A stretch of DNA of 64,000 nucleotides from Anaspis maculata (lineage: Eukaryota; Arthropoda; Insecta; Coleoptera; Scraptiidae), in assembly GCA_949128115.1 (NCBI GenBank), contig OX421966.1:35853042-35917041 (forward strand). The letters run 5' to 3'. This document shows positions 36,378 through 48,249 of this stretch, in pieces. Made by a program: the position numbers and the translations under genes. Positions within the stretch are counted from its first letter, which is position 1; the number at the start of each line of letters is the position of its first letter. The notes under the pieces are model-generated. The model was not told the DNA's origin. It made no database searches and saw only the letters and a list, made by a program, of their open reading frames with translations.

Positions 36378-37693
36378 TACCGGATGAAATCACGACTCTT
36401 GGCTTGGCAATATTTCAACCAGCGCATTCACATGATTTGTAAAGTCTACTATAGCAAAAGATAAATTTGAATTCAGCTACTTGAGCAAATTTGACCACAT
36501 CGTGATCATTGCAGCGCCAACCACAAAGAGCACACTACTTTATGGTTCCACTTGTTCCAGGATCCTCCTCAACTGCATCAAAATTTGCGGTTACGTGAAC
36601 ACAGATGGAATTGACCTCGGGATCTGTGACCTAGGGTAATAATACTCAGTGGTGATAATGATGTGTACTGAAGAAGATAGAAGTCTGACATCCAATACCT
36701 AATTTTATTCCTTGTGTAGACTAACGTCATGCAAGCACCCTCAGTGGTTTATTCGATTCTCGAGGCTGACTTTTGAGCATATTTTTCTTCATTATTGACG
36801 AAACTTCGGAAGGATGAGTTCCATGTATCATTCTCGCAAACGCCATGAACATTCACAGATCAAAATTTCGCTAACAGCCGTGATTTCACCCTGTATCTAA
36901 TGTAGGCATACTTTCTACAAGTGTTTACCACCTAGCACATTTCTACACGTCACTAGTAAGAAACTTAGCTCCTTTGATTTATTCCATGAATATTATAATT
37001 GCCGTCACAACTCTCTACACCCTTTATTGTACCCACCGCGTCGGGCTTTTGAGTGTGCTATTACAATCCCTAACAGCTATAAATGCAAGCGGGATTTGTG
37101 GCACAAATGAGATGAACGGGCTTACACTTTTCGAAAATAATAAGCCTAGGAGGGATTAGGGAAATTATTCCCCCTGCATGAATGCAGCGCACCCCTCGGT
37201 AGACCCGCCATGTTACAGTGAGCTCGAAGCAACAGCCGGAAGGGTAGAGACGCTTGTGTTGTTGGGGCAAAATTAGTTATCAAATGAAAACAAAGTGATT
37301 AGTGTGTTTTTAGCGATTAACCCTCAGTTGCATCAAGCTCTTTCAAATTTTATCATTGTGATAAATTTCAACTGGCGCTTCTAGGTACTGGGTAAAATTT
37401 TCAATTCGACCAATATTTTATCAACGATGACAAAATTCAAGAGAATTTGTTGTAACTGATTACAAGACAAGTGTTTTCACTTGTTGCATACTGTAGGTAC
37501 TGCAATCAATCCAGAAACACGGAGAAAACAGACTCATTTTCAGAGCCGCACATGTTCCCATCAAGTCCCTATTGGGTACTCTTGCTGCAAACCAAATTTT
37601 GAGATATTGAACGTCAACGTTTTTTACGATTTTATGGTCTCTTCACCTCTAAAATAGGGGTGAAGTCGGGACACCCTGTCTAAAACATATTCA
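36378..37693. other. Non-coding sequence; transposon tip at its end
   Basis: No gene is seen. CACCCTGT at 37672-37679, preceded by GTCGGGA, is the minus-strand form of an ACAGGGTGTCCC tip, typical of TA-inserting MITEs. The matching other end was not found. Confidence 0.4.
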
Positions 37694-37909
37694 TATATCC
37701 CATACACTCTCTATTTCCAGTAGAATGACTTTTTGGAGCAAAAATAAAGTGACAAGCTGGAGCGCTGGAAGGATACGGCCGATGGCCGCTGATACTTTCT
37801 CTCCAAAACTTTGCAGGTGCCATCGGCCTTAGCCGTAGCCCCCCAGCTTGTCACTTTATTTTTGTTCAAAAAAGTCATTTTACTAAAAAAAGAAAGTGTA
37901 CGGGATATA
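37694..37909. mobile_element. Foldback element, 216 bp
   Basis: TATATCCCATACACT at the left and its complement AGTGTACGGGATATA at the right delimit the element. The inner stem is perfect over 22 bp (37739-37760 with 37843-37864). GATGGC and GCCATC near the centre also pair, leaving a loop of about 15-30 nt. No coding capacity is present. Confidence 0.78.
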
Positions 37910-39380
37910 CCTCCACTCTACACTGGGACTCCGAAAGAAAAAACCGCGAAACAAAAAATATTTTCAATACCCCACTTTCGGTATAGCTATATCGCCGACA
38001 TCTTGAAAGCTTTTCGCGTATAGGTACCCGTAGGTAATAGCACAATGATAAAAACAACGTTGTAGAGCAGGCAGGGCAGAGGACGTAACAAATATTGCTT
38101 TGATGCTCAAGTGCCTCTTTCTCGACTCAATCTACGGAAATAATTAAATTTCCTCCCTCCTGGAACGGTCTGCGCGACATTAAAAACACGCAGTTACGAG
38201 ATGCAGTAAAAGCTCAATCAAATTGTGAATAAGACGGCGCATGAACTTGGAATAAATTTAAAACTATAGCTACTTGAGCTCGGAACCAGTTCTACGAACG
38301 TCGTAGCGATAAGTGCTCCTGAAATTTATCCAAAATTGGCAAAATTAGACAAGGAGGAATGTATCACGGCCTGTTTGGCGATGAATATAACGCGTTCCCA
38401 TGGATCAGCAAAGAGGTGATGAGATGACGCTACTCAGTGAACAGATACCTACATGTTGGAATGACGGAATGACGTCAAGTTAACGGTGGGTAAGTTAATT
38501 TCCCATGTTACGTTGAACGTGAATTGTGATTGGGACACATGAACAACGTAATAAAGAAAACAATCCAAAACAATAACAATTTCCGGGGTGGAACGCATGG
38601 AAGAAACTGAAGGAATTTCTAGTTGACAAAACAGCTGTGATCAAAACATGATGGTATTCCCGAGGGTATTTCCTGTGTTTTTTCCAACAGATAAGAATCA
38701 ATGATTGTAGAAATAAAAAAAAAACTCTCAGAAGAGAGTGGAGTTGAATACATCGTGATACCTCAAGTAAAATGACATGAAACAGAGCAAACATACCAGA
38801 CTATGTGTGTGATAGACTGCTCTACCACACAATTACAACTTTGTTGGAATAAAGAGATTAAAGGTCTCGGAAAATCAACGATCGAGTTCTACTGCTGGTC
38901 TGGTCAAGAGAGAAATCAGGAGAATTTTCGAATAGTCCTGTAACGAAGCTTCTAGAACCAGGGATCAGGGTTCTTACTGCACAAGAGTGTTGACTATTCT
39001 TCAAGGAATAGGCGAGAAATATTGAATCAGTACCCTGTATACAAGTGGTAGACTGTAGATGTGAAGTAGTCTTGATCCAACTCAAGTTACTTACACGTTC
39101 ATCAATGACTATGAAGAAATAGGCGAAGTCGTATAGCAGTGGCAGTATACACCACAGAAACAAAATATTGAAACTGAAAGTCAATATCATTACTTACTAG
39201 TTATTACCTCTCAGTTAATACGATTTACAATTTTCATAAAATAAATATCAAAGATACCGTCACGAAGAATCTTGAAATACTTATACATATAAAATCCACT
39301 GAATAGGTACTGCTTCGCCCCCCCTCTCTATTTTTGTTATTTGAAGTGATTTTAGCGAACTGCTTGTGATTGACAAATGA
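37910..39380. other. Non-coding sequence, no gene seen
   Basis: Two 100-110-codon minus frames (38495-38794, 38858-39190) have hydrophobic composition but no recognisable domain. They lie in AT-rich DNA. I do not support either. Confidence 0.4.
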
Positions 39381-39510
39381 GTAAAAATTATCAATCAGTG
39401 GGTGTGCACTGAATTTCATCATTTATCAATCACAAAAATCAAGTTTTTATGAATCACCCTGTATATTGAACAGAAGTTCAGTGTACACCCTAGTGGTTGA
39501 CAATTTTCAC
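39381..39510. repeat. Inverted repeat, about 33-bp arms
   Basis: 39381-39413 and 39477-39510 pair with a few mismatches (TCAGTGCACACCCACTG on one side, its near-complement on the other). Weaker pairing extends outward to CTGTTTGTGAT near 39541. The spacer contains a CACCCTGTA tip (39455-39463), so one transposon may have inserted into another. Confidence 0.5.
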
Positions 39511-40766
39511 TGATTAGTGTATCACAGTCTATCACAAACAGTTCCCCAAATCACTCCGAATAACTAAAATTGAGGACGAATAAACGCCATTCATTTTTTT
39601 ACGAGTTCTTATAACTATCGTTCTAGACTATCAGACTAGACTCAGAATGCGAGACTTCTGAGACATCCTGTATTTATTTATAGATTTTTGATTTGCAAGA
39701 AAACATTATTAGCAATTTTCAGGAGTGTGTCGTGAAGTGCCAGACTAAATCAGCTTTTAGTATACCTATGATGTTCATTGCACTCTTCCATGTTTATGTC
39801 AACGCAACGTTAAAATAAAAGTGTAGAAATGTTCAGAAACCTTGCCAAATTACTTTCCAACGGCACAACTCAGACATGCGATTTGCTTGTACAAGATGAT
39901 GAAGTACTCCTCTCCCTCCTCTGCCTTCTCCTCCGCATCCTCCTGCTTAAGCCGCGGCACCGTGTCTTCTCATTAACAAGAAGATTCAATTTAGTTTCAA
40001 TTCAAATTTAAATTGGACGAGATCGATAACCAACCATTCTGCAAATTGATTTACGAGACATGGATAGGCATTGGATACTCGCCGCCCATCATCAAAAGCG
40101 TCATAGATTCAACGACGACATTTAGTTTTGATTTTAATTTTAATGAAGAAATGTGCATATGATACAAAATAATAATATCGAAAAGTGCATGTGCATACCT
40201 CAAGATAGGATCCAACAGCCTTCTTTCGAAGTAAAGACGAATCTTTCTGAAACAATACAAACAGAACGTTTAAAATTCTTGCAATTATTAAGTTACACGG
40301 TCATTATTTATTATAACTTATAAGTAGTAGTACCTACATACAGGCATGTATAAGTATGCGTAATCTCGTTCCGCTGGATTGAGCTGGTAGCTTGTGCACC
40401 ATGAAAATGACATAATTTGCACTTGAAACTTGAGGTCAGCTTCCTTACATAATGCAAAATGCTCAGTGCTAATGTAGTAATGTTAATGTACTCATATAGG
40501 TACAGTTGATGCCAAAGTAATGTGAACGAATGTGATTCGGCCCTCGCCTTTCGCTCACCTTGCGAGTACCTCAACTCAAGTATGAATAGCATGCTTTGTT
40601 TTAGAGCACGACTGCGACGGTGTCACTGTCACTGTCAGAACCAGTGAAGAATCAGAAAAACTGTTTGTTAGTTTCAGGCATGTTTCAGGTAATGAAACTA
40701 GTCAACGTATCATAGGAAGCGTGCATGATGTCATGTGGCGCAGTGTAGTGAGCAAGGTTGACAACA
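39511..40766. other. Non-coding sequence, nothing recognised
   Basis: No gene or RNA is seen. Short AT-rich stretches with TAATTTTAATTTTAATG-like runs occur around 40130. Confidence 0.45.
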
Positions 40767-40921
40767 ACCACCCCATATTTGACAGCGACAGCTGACGCTT
40801 GACAGCACGTGGCGAGCCAATGTAACCTAACTTAAAAGTTAAAACACAACAGCACAATGGGGTACTCGCACAATGTCGTCAAGCAGCAAACAGCTGTCAT
40901 CCCGTCAAACTAATGGGTGGT
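40767..40921. repeat. Small foldback with ACCACCC/GGGTGGT tips
   Basis: ACCACCCCATATTTGAC at the left pairs with GTCAAACTAATGGGTGGT at the right. Inner boxes GACAGCTG/CAGCTGTC and GCTTGAC/GTCAAGC also pair across a spacer of about 70 nt. Total length is 155 bp. No target duplication is evident. Confidence 0.5.
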
Positions 40922-41503
40922 GCGAAGTTTCATAGTCGGCCACCCCGATCGCTGCCAGTCACAAACTGCTTGGCTCCGCCTCCGTGCACGGTCCCTGAAC
41001 GGTGGAAAACATTAAAAGCAAGTTTTTTTTAATAAATTACCAAGACCAAAGAGTTTTTATTTAGGAAAATTATTTTTGATGATCTTCTTGATCTTTTTGA
41101 TATTATGCTTCACTAACAACAGCTCGATTCAAATTTCGCGGGCGGATAGTGAGTACCACCGGAGTAGTGAAAGCGGTACGCAAAAGGATACTGCTTTGGG
41201 TCAGGACTACGAGATTTGGCATGACGCACTTACACAAGCGATTTGACCCGCATAGCACTTGAAATTTCGTCCTTCGGGAAATGGGGGCCCTCTAAACTTA
41301 TACGATGCAAGAACTTTCACAAAACGACCACTGATTATCGTCAAGTGTGTCTATTGAAGCTTCGAATGAAGCTTACGGGTCTATTGAAAATGTTGCCATC
41401 AATTGTCATCGTGTCCGTTCCATTCCGAGTTCCATTCTTCACACTTGAAAAAAAAACTTTGTCATAGGTAAAAAAATCAGTTTTTATTTTATTATTCTTC
41501 TAT
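40922..41503. other. Non-coding sequence, nothing recognised
   Basis: Short frames only. No motif stands out. Confidence 0.45.
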
Positions 41504-41553
41504 GCAAGAAAACGATAGATGTTTTCTTGCAAGAAAACGATAGATGTTTTCTT
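41504..41553. repeat. 25-bp tandem duplication of a self-complementary unit
   Basis: Two perfect copies of a 25-bp unit (41504-41528 and 41529-41553) stand side by side. Each unit is itself a hairpin, AAGAAAAC-GATAGAT-GTTTTCTT. ATGC-type bases flank the pair symmetrically, so the whole block is also near-palindromic. Confidence 0.85.
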
Positions 41554-41896
41554 GCATTCCCAACCAAACTGCATTTCGTAAACCCAATTACGAAGACAAA
41601 ATTTTTGCAATGGGATTTTTCAAAGAAGTGGTGCCCTCGGTGGTGCCCCTTCAGTACACCTTTTTCAAAGGCATGTTTCCTAATGTTCCCACTGGATATC
41701 GCTGTTAATTTTTGCAGGAATGAAGAAAATGAACTCGTTTCTTAGTAATTTCGATGCAACATAACGCTCAAGGGAGTCTGAACAAATTTTGTTTTCTGCT
41801 GGGCCGTGAAATTTGCGGCATGTTTATTTCATAGTAGGAGACACGCTGACCAAAATTAGATCCAGGCTGCAGGCAGTTTGGTTTCAGCGAAAAATA

Positions 41897-42030
41897 TACA
41901 GGGTGTTTCGGTGACCTTGCACAGTACTTGAGGGGGTGATTCCTCTCAAAAAATCAAAAAAATATGTCGAAAAGTAAGAGTAACATTTTTCCTTAAGTGC
42001 TTCCTAAGGATGTTACTGAAACAAGGTTTT
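41897..42030 (+). mobile_element. Left tip of a TACAGGGTGTTTC-type repeat, partner end missing
   Basis: TACAGGGTGTTTCGGTGACC followed by a CTTGAGGGGGTGATTCCTCTC stretch looks like the end of a dispersed TA-inserting repeat. No matching inverted end was found downstream, so the length is unknown and the right boundary is arbitrary. Confidence 0.45.
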
Positions 42031-45000
42031 TGATTATTTGCTGAAGAACCGTCAAAAGTAGGAACTTCAAATTTACGTAGGGAAGTTTCTCAACAGTGCA
42101 AATGTACATGCAAAGTTGTAAACAAATCTAGTCAGTGGCAGCGGAACTAGAGGGGATTGAGATTAGGTTGAAAACTATTCATGAAAAGCCCATGTTTTTT
42201 CACTTTTATTTCAGAACTATGGAAGTTCTGGGTTGAAAGTTAGTTAGTTAAAAGTTATAAAAGTTCAGGGTTGAACGAGTCCATCGAAAATATCAAAGTT
42301 GAAGCTCTCACCTTTGACAGTTCTTGAGCGAATAAATGAAAAATTTGTTGAACTTTGCACCTTTGAGAAGCTCTAACTCCCTCAGGGAGCATACTTGGAG
42401 GAAAAAAATTTACTCCTACTTCTCGACTCGACTCGAAAAAAGCAGAGTCGTCAAGTTAGTATGAGTTGAGTAGGTATATTTTCCGCTAGACCAAATTTAT
42501 CTGCGCGTTTCCTATGACAAAATTTCAAATTTTGTCTTCATAAGTGGGCTACGGTTACGCGGTATGAGTTCATCGTTTTCTTGCATAGAAGAGAAAATAA
42601 AAACATTATTTGACCTCTGTCAAAGAATTTTTGTTCCAAGTGTGAAAAATGGAATTGTCACGACGACATCTGATGCCAACATTGTCAATAGACTCGTAAG
42701 CTTCCTTCACAACACACATGATGACACTCAATGGTCGTTTGGTGGAAATTCTTGTATTATCTTCTTATTCGCTGACGCCAACACTGCACGAACAGAACCA
42801 GAGGCACAGAGTAAAACTTCGTTTGATCCGCGTCTAAAAAAGCAGTCCTTTTGGTCTTTTTCACCGCGGCCCACGCGCCCACGTAATGAGTAAATTTCAT
42901 TTAGCCACTTGGAGTTGCTGGAGCACTCTTTCATAAAAAAAACAACTTCAAAGTCGTATAATTCCGAATTAGGACCATAAATACCTGATGCCTGCCTCTC
43001 TGCTTTCACGTAGGTACGTCTCTACCTTTATTCCATTTTATATTCATAAATTAACCTTGTGCCGGAGAAACTCCCGTGTGTAGGTGCCGCCTAATTGAGT
43101 TAAAGTCATTCCGTATACCGAAAAGGCATCCCCCAATTTGCCTAGTAAAGTGTATTAATTAATATAAATTAGAAAAGTTGACGGGGAAAACTGTTTTAAC
43201 TACCTACTCTCTAGAGTTCCAGATTTTCGCCAGATTCTTTCAAGTTCTTCGTTAACACTCATTGATAATTGCCATCGAAACTTGCAGTAGATTCTACGCC
43301 AAAGAAAAGCCTGGGTTAACACAGCCAGACGCCACTAGCGTTATTGCTCGCTTGAAAACGCCAGAACTCGCTCTTGAACAAAACTACGCGAGTAATTTCA
43401 TCCGCTCCGGGGTGCACTTCAACAACTCTTTCCACTTTTCGTTTCATAGCTTGATCAGCAAGACATTTCAACGTATTTCCTATCCCAAAATGTCATTGTG
43501 TTCTTATTATTGAACTGTGTCTCCAACTTCTTGTTGGAGATTACAAGAAAATTTACGTAACTTCTTTTAGTGGGTGTAAATGAGCTGAAGTGAAAATGTG
43601 CGGATAAAATTATTACAATAGTTTATTTTAAATAGGTACGTAGGTATCACGTTTTGAGAATCCGCAAGTGGTGATTCATCGAATTATTTCCTAAATATCA
43701 ATAATTCTCAAGGCGTCCTCCTCCTTTGTCTGACGCCCAGCTTTGATTTCATTACACGCTGTATGGTATTTCTCAATTCCCGAACAACTCGCATAAATCG
43801 CAAATATTTATCCCGTCACCGTCGTCGTCGCCTGAATGTTCAAAATTAGACCTCATCGGCGTGCACTACTTAAGAACGGAAATAATATCGATAAATTAGC
43901 AGTTTTGACATTATAATCGCTTGAAATAAATACTAGTGCATGCATTCAGCTACGGCTACTTTAGCGTTAACTTCTGGTGTACTCAACCGGCTAAGAGCAT
44001 CAAAGGCGGCAGCAGCAACGTAACGAACACCATACACGCAATGCTCTCTTTTATGGTCCCCGTACTTGACCAGGTCTATAAGAAGTCTCGAGGATCCTCG
44101 GTCTTTTATGCAGTTTCAAAGCCGTTGATTCACGGCTGATGAATCATTGCTTTTCACTTTACATTTAAAATGAGAGAGACCTACTGGATTGAATTGGGGA
44201 GAAAAAATGGTGTACGTTGTACGTACCTACATACCTACAACATTACTATTGCGTATTGCTATGGCATTGTCATCAGATAAACATGATGTTTAGAGGATAA
44301 AGTTGTTCAAAATTGAATCCCTTACCCTTGTAGAGCACTTCAGCACTTTCCTTCCCACTTTTCCCCTCGCTTTACCCTTCCTAAACAAGGTAAAAAACGG
44401 GCCATCCCAATATTGGGGTAGATTGCACCGGGCGGCTCTACGGTCGCGTGGCCTTTTCCCCAATTACTTCCTCAAATGTACATACATACATATAACACAA
44501 CTTTACTGCCGTTCCAGCAGCGCCCCAGCCGGAGGCGCCCTTAATATTTCATAATGCCCGAGAATGATGAGGGACGTGCCACACAACATGATGAGGATGA
44601 GTTTCCACACTGGGAAACTATCAAATATTTGCGTGTTCAACCCTTGACAAAGGACGACATACTACCAACAACGCGTGATGTGTGCAACCGGTACCGGGTG
44701 TTCAAATAATCGCCATATACCAGCGACCTGAACATGTAGGCTCATCCTCTTATCATGTTTGAATTTTATCCCCTTTCCTCCCGCGCAAGGCAAGCTCATT
44801 TCGACGCATTATGAACGGGATGCGGCATCACGACGGGACGCACAACATGTTTACTTTTGAAAAGTCTCAAAGTTTGCACAGTTCTTTTGCACTGTTGACG
44901 CTTCGAAAGCTGGGTGTCCATCAACAGTCTTGAAAAAATATCACTGAACGACGTAGGCACACATTGAAATGCCAGGCCTCGGCTAGTATTTTTTGCTACA

Positions 45001-45914
45001 CCTTCGCCTTCAAGCAAGTTGTTCTTCCGGGAAGGTAACTCCATACTCGGACTAGGTACAGCTTCATTTTCTATTAGTCGAATGGATATGTTACGCCAAA
45101 TCATTGCCTCGAGTTGAATCTTCGCATGAAAAGGTCATCGTCTCGACTCGAGTGCTAACATAAAGTGTTGATATTTATCCTGCTAATGAAGAGGACACGC
45201 ACACAGGTGTGTTGGTAGAAAGTCGTCATTTCTGTCGATTTTTTCATTTACTAAAAATTTACATAGGACATGAATATCTCTCTTGTATCTATCTATCTCT
45301 ACAGGGTGCTCCACTGATTATGTTTGGCGCTTAAACAGCTATTACGTAGGAATTAGCAGCCTGGCGGCCGACGTCGAAGCCGCCAGCCATTTGAATAGCG
45401 CGCCACGGCCAACTGGCTGGGTGCTGTCACTTTGACATCTATCACCGGTGCCCTTGTCAACTGTACATGACCTCTACATGCAGTAGCCCTCTTGTCCATG
45501 TTTTCTTTTCCCCGTAGTTCCTAGTAAGGCCTGCTGCGTCTCGGATTACATTGATACTGTATCTATCCAATTATGTGCCACTGTGTCGAGTGTTTACTGA
45601 TCCGGTTTTGTTCTTTCAGTTCCGCCGCTCGAGTAGACGTGGTTTTGGTCCGAATCGACTACCACCACTTTGTGACACAGAACAATTGAAGACTCGTGAC
45701 GCCCGCATGTATTATCTAAACCTCATGCTTTCTGGCAAAGTTCGCCGGATGTGCCGCGAAGTTGAGGATACGTCTGGCTTGAGCGGCGTCGCTGGAAGAT
45801 TGCCGGCTGGAGAGGGTCCGACTTGTGGCTTGAGGACACACAACATAACGGCTTGAGGACGCTCATGCGTCGAACAGGGAAGCCACGTTCATTTAATTCG
45901 ACCTAAGTAGTATG
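42031..45914. other. Non-coding sequence; minor frames and CpG patches
   Basis: No gene is supported. A 109-codon plus frame (42564-42893) has plausible amino-acid composition but no domain. Patches at 43080-43180 and 43720-43930 contain homeodomain-like words (TTAATTAATATAAATTAG, CATAAATCGCAAATATTTATC). A TACAGGGTGCTCC tip lies at 45300-45312 without a partner, followed by a GC-rich stretch (45350-45450). Confidence 0.4.
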
Positions 45915-46862
45915 CAAGGTGTTTCAATGCAACGAGCCACCCTGAATAATTTTTTTCCTGGTGAAATTTGTGAAAATTACCGAGACTCGTCGATTTTGGT
46001 TTCGAAGGGGACATCTAAAGCACACATTGGCAAATTTCTATCTTCAACGCTCTCACTTTCACCCACCCCAACTTCAAAATTTCCAATGACACCACATACC
46101 TTGCGATGCATCAAATTAGAGAGGATGAAATTCTCTTTCTAAAAAAATATTCTTAACATTTTTAACCCCACCCTTTTTTTCCCTAAAATTCTTTCGAGTG
46201 TTCAATTTGAAATTCTCGACCCCTAAATTCTCTTCAATTTAGTCAGTTTCATCCTAAATAGCATCGAAGAAGATAATTTTCAGTGGAAAAAGTGCTACCC
46301 AAATTCACCCCTTTGCTCTCCCACACCCCAGCTTCAAAATTTGACTACCTTGTGATACATCGGATTGAGAGGAATTTGATTCTATCTGGAAACATGTTTT
46401 TTCGAATTTTCACCCCGTCCTCCATTAAATTGGACATTCTGAGTATTTCAGGAAAGAGAGTTTTTGAAAATTATGAAAATATTTTTTTCGGATAGAGAAT
46501 TCAATTCCTTTCAATTTGATATATCACAAAGTAAGTAGAGTGTCATGATGAAGTTGACTGCATTGGAAAGAATTGAGAGGTCAAGAATATCAAATTGGAG
46601 ATTCAGAGAATTTTAGGAAGGAAAGGGGTGGTACCTATTAGAAATTTTTTTTAGAATGAGGTTCAAATTCTCGATAATTTAATGTATCTCAAAGTAGGTA
46701 GTGTCATTTGAAATTTCGAAGTCGGAATGGGTGGGGGGGTGAGGGGGTTGAAGGTAGAAATTTGGAAAACTCGACACAAAAATCGACGGGTCTCGGGAGA
46801 TTTTCTACATTTCACCTGGCAAAAATTCATTCAAGGTAGCTCGTTTCCATTGGAGCACCCTG
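45915..46862. mobile_element. Foldback element, about 950 bp, AGGGTG tips
   Basis: The left end CAAGGTGTTTCAATGCAACG and the right end (complement CAGGGTGCTCCAATGGAAAC) pair. The pairing continues through GAAAATTACCGAGACTCGTCGATTTT-like boxes and on to a centre near 46390, so nearly the whole length is one imperfect stem. Divergence between arms is considerable. TA flanks the right tip; the left flank is decayed. No coding capacity. Confidence 0.72.
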
Positions 46863-46974
46863 TAGAATGAATTAGTTAGCTAATTAGAAGTAGAAGAACA
46901 AGAAGAACACTAGAACTAATTAGTTTGACTATCTAGACCATACGTTCATATTGTTAATTTGCAAGCGGCCCTCT

Positions 46975-47674
46975 GCCACTATAACTACAGGGTTATTCAA
47001 AAGTCCGGAATAAAATTCATAATTTTTGACCATATTTTTTTCGGGAAAAACGCTAGAACAGGTCGATTTCCAAAAAAGGCAAGCCGTTTTCCCATGACAC
47101 GTGTCATGATCTACCGTCAACCCCTTGACCCCTAGCCACCCTTAGTATTTTTTTTTAAATGGCACCCCATGGCTTAGAGGGGGCTCGTTGGAAAGCTTGT
47201 CAAAAACTGTATTCAGATCTATCATTGAAAATTATATCGAACGCTTCACCATGAATTTTCTAGTAACCCTAGGGTTATTCAAAAACCGGAACAAAATTCA
47301 TAATTTCTCACTATATTTTTTTCCGAAAAAAACGCTCGATTTTCAAAAGCGGTAAGTCATTTTTCCATTTTGCGTGTCATGATCTACTGTCAACCCCTCA
47401 ACCCTTAAGCCCTTGACCCTCAACCCCTTAAGCGTCCAACCATTTTTAAAGGTAGATCTTGAACACAGTTTTTGACAAGCTTTCTAACGAACCACCACAG
47501 ACCATAGGATGCGATTCAAAAAAATACTAAGGGTGGCTGGGGGTTAGGAAGTGGACGGTAAATCATGACACGTGTCATGAGAAAACAGCTTGTCTTTTTC
47601 AGAAATCGACCTGTCCAAAAATTATTAATTTTATTCCGGACTTTTGAATAAGCCTGTAGTTATAAGCCACTATA
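46975..47674. mobile_element. Foldback element, about 690 bp, with 9-bp flanking repeat
   Basis: Arms pair perfectly over 25 bp near the ends (46993-47017 with 47627-47651) and well over about 250 bp. GCCACTATA occurs at 46975-46983 and 47666-47674. This 9-bp direct repeat could be a target duplication, as in foldback or Mutator-like elements. Alternatively, a TA duplication directly at the CAGGG/CCTG tips is possible, since the flanks continue symmetrically. A second internal left tip (CTAGGGTTATTCAAAAACCGG at about 47268) shows a nested or duplicated arm. Both arms contain the 16-bp palindrome CATGACACGTGTCATG. Confidence 0.78.
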
Positions 47675-48006
47675 ATATTTTGTGTTTCATGAAAATTGTA
47701 ATTTCGCATTTCCTCATTTTGAATTTTGTTATACCAAAGTCAGTTTTTTCAATTTTTCTTGGTTCGTTTATTTAACGTCGGCGTATTTCCGCAACGAGGC
47801 CTAACACCGCCGCCGGTGAATGCTTTCCTCCACTATACCGGAAATTTGGCCGAACCCCTGTGTGTTCCAACACAGGGTAGAGATTTTAAACGCACACCAA
47901 CATCGTATGGAGTCGGCACCATCGTTCGTATTCTACGTGCTATGCGACACACGCTAAAAGCGCATCTTGCATTTTTAGCAAACATTCCAACTAAATAAAA
48001 GAGCTT
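47675..48006. other. Short unique stretch, nothing recognised
   Basis: A 90-codon plus frame (47726-47998) with no domain occupies most of it. Coding is not supported. Confidence 0.4.
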
Positions 48007-48138
48007 GGGCGGTGTGAATAAAAGGTTAGCAAAAGCTTTTGCTTACATTTTTGAAAAGATGCTAGGGGAAACTTGCTTAGCAACTCCTCTAAAATCGAAG
48101 TAGAAGCTTTTGCTAAATTTTTATTCACACCACCCCTT
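48004..48138. mobile_element. MITE of the GGGC family, copy 2, with 3-bp duplication
   Basis: The element is 48007-48135 (129 bp). The left end GGGCGGTGTGAATAAA continues to TTAGCAAAAGCTTTTGCT. The right end is its complement over about 30 bp. CTT stands on both sides (48004-48006 and 48136-48138). The terminal design (GGGC, six variable bases, GAATAAA, then a TTTTGCT palindrome) matches the 249-bp element at 18671-18919. A 3-bp duplication with GGG tips fits PIF/Harbinger-like MITEs, though the usual TWA target is not seen. Confidence 0.75.
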
Positions 48139-48167
48139 GTTTTGAGACAAAAATCCGAGCGTTCACA

Positions 48168-48203
48168 GTGGGACTCGAGGTGGGACTCGAGGTGGGACTC
48201 GAA
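48168..48203. repeat. 12-bp tandem triplication next to a tRNA-like relic
   Basis: GTGGGACTCGAG occurs at 48168, 48180 and 48192 (the last with a final A). The third copy forms the B-box region of the adjacent tRNA-like sequence, so the T-arm end has been amplified by slippage. Confidence 0.85.
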
Positions 48204-48249
48204 CCCAAGACTCCTGATGTGACGGTCGAACGCGCTAACCACCACACTA
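48192..48249 (-). tRNA. tRNA-like relic or SINE head (Asp-like), partial
   Basis: Read on the minus strand, an A-box-like TGGTTAGCGCG (48231-48241) is followed by GACCGTCACATC and then a B box GGGTTCGAGTCCC (48194-48206). The order and spacing fit a tRNA-derived sequence. The middle part resembles an anticodon loop with GTC. The acceptor stem cannot be paired, so it is more likely a tRNA pseudogene or the 5' head of a SINE than a working tRNA. Confidence 0.45.
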
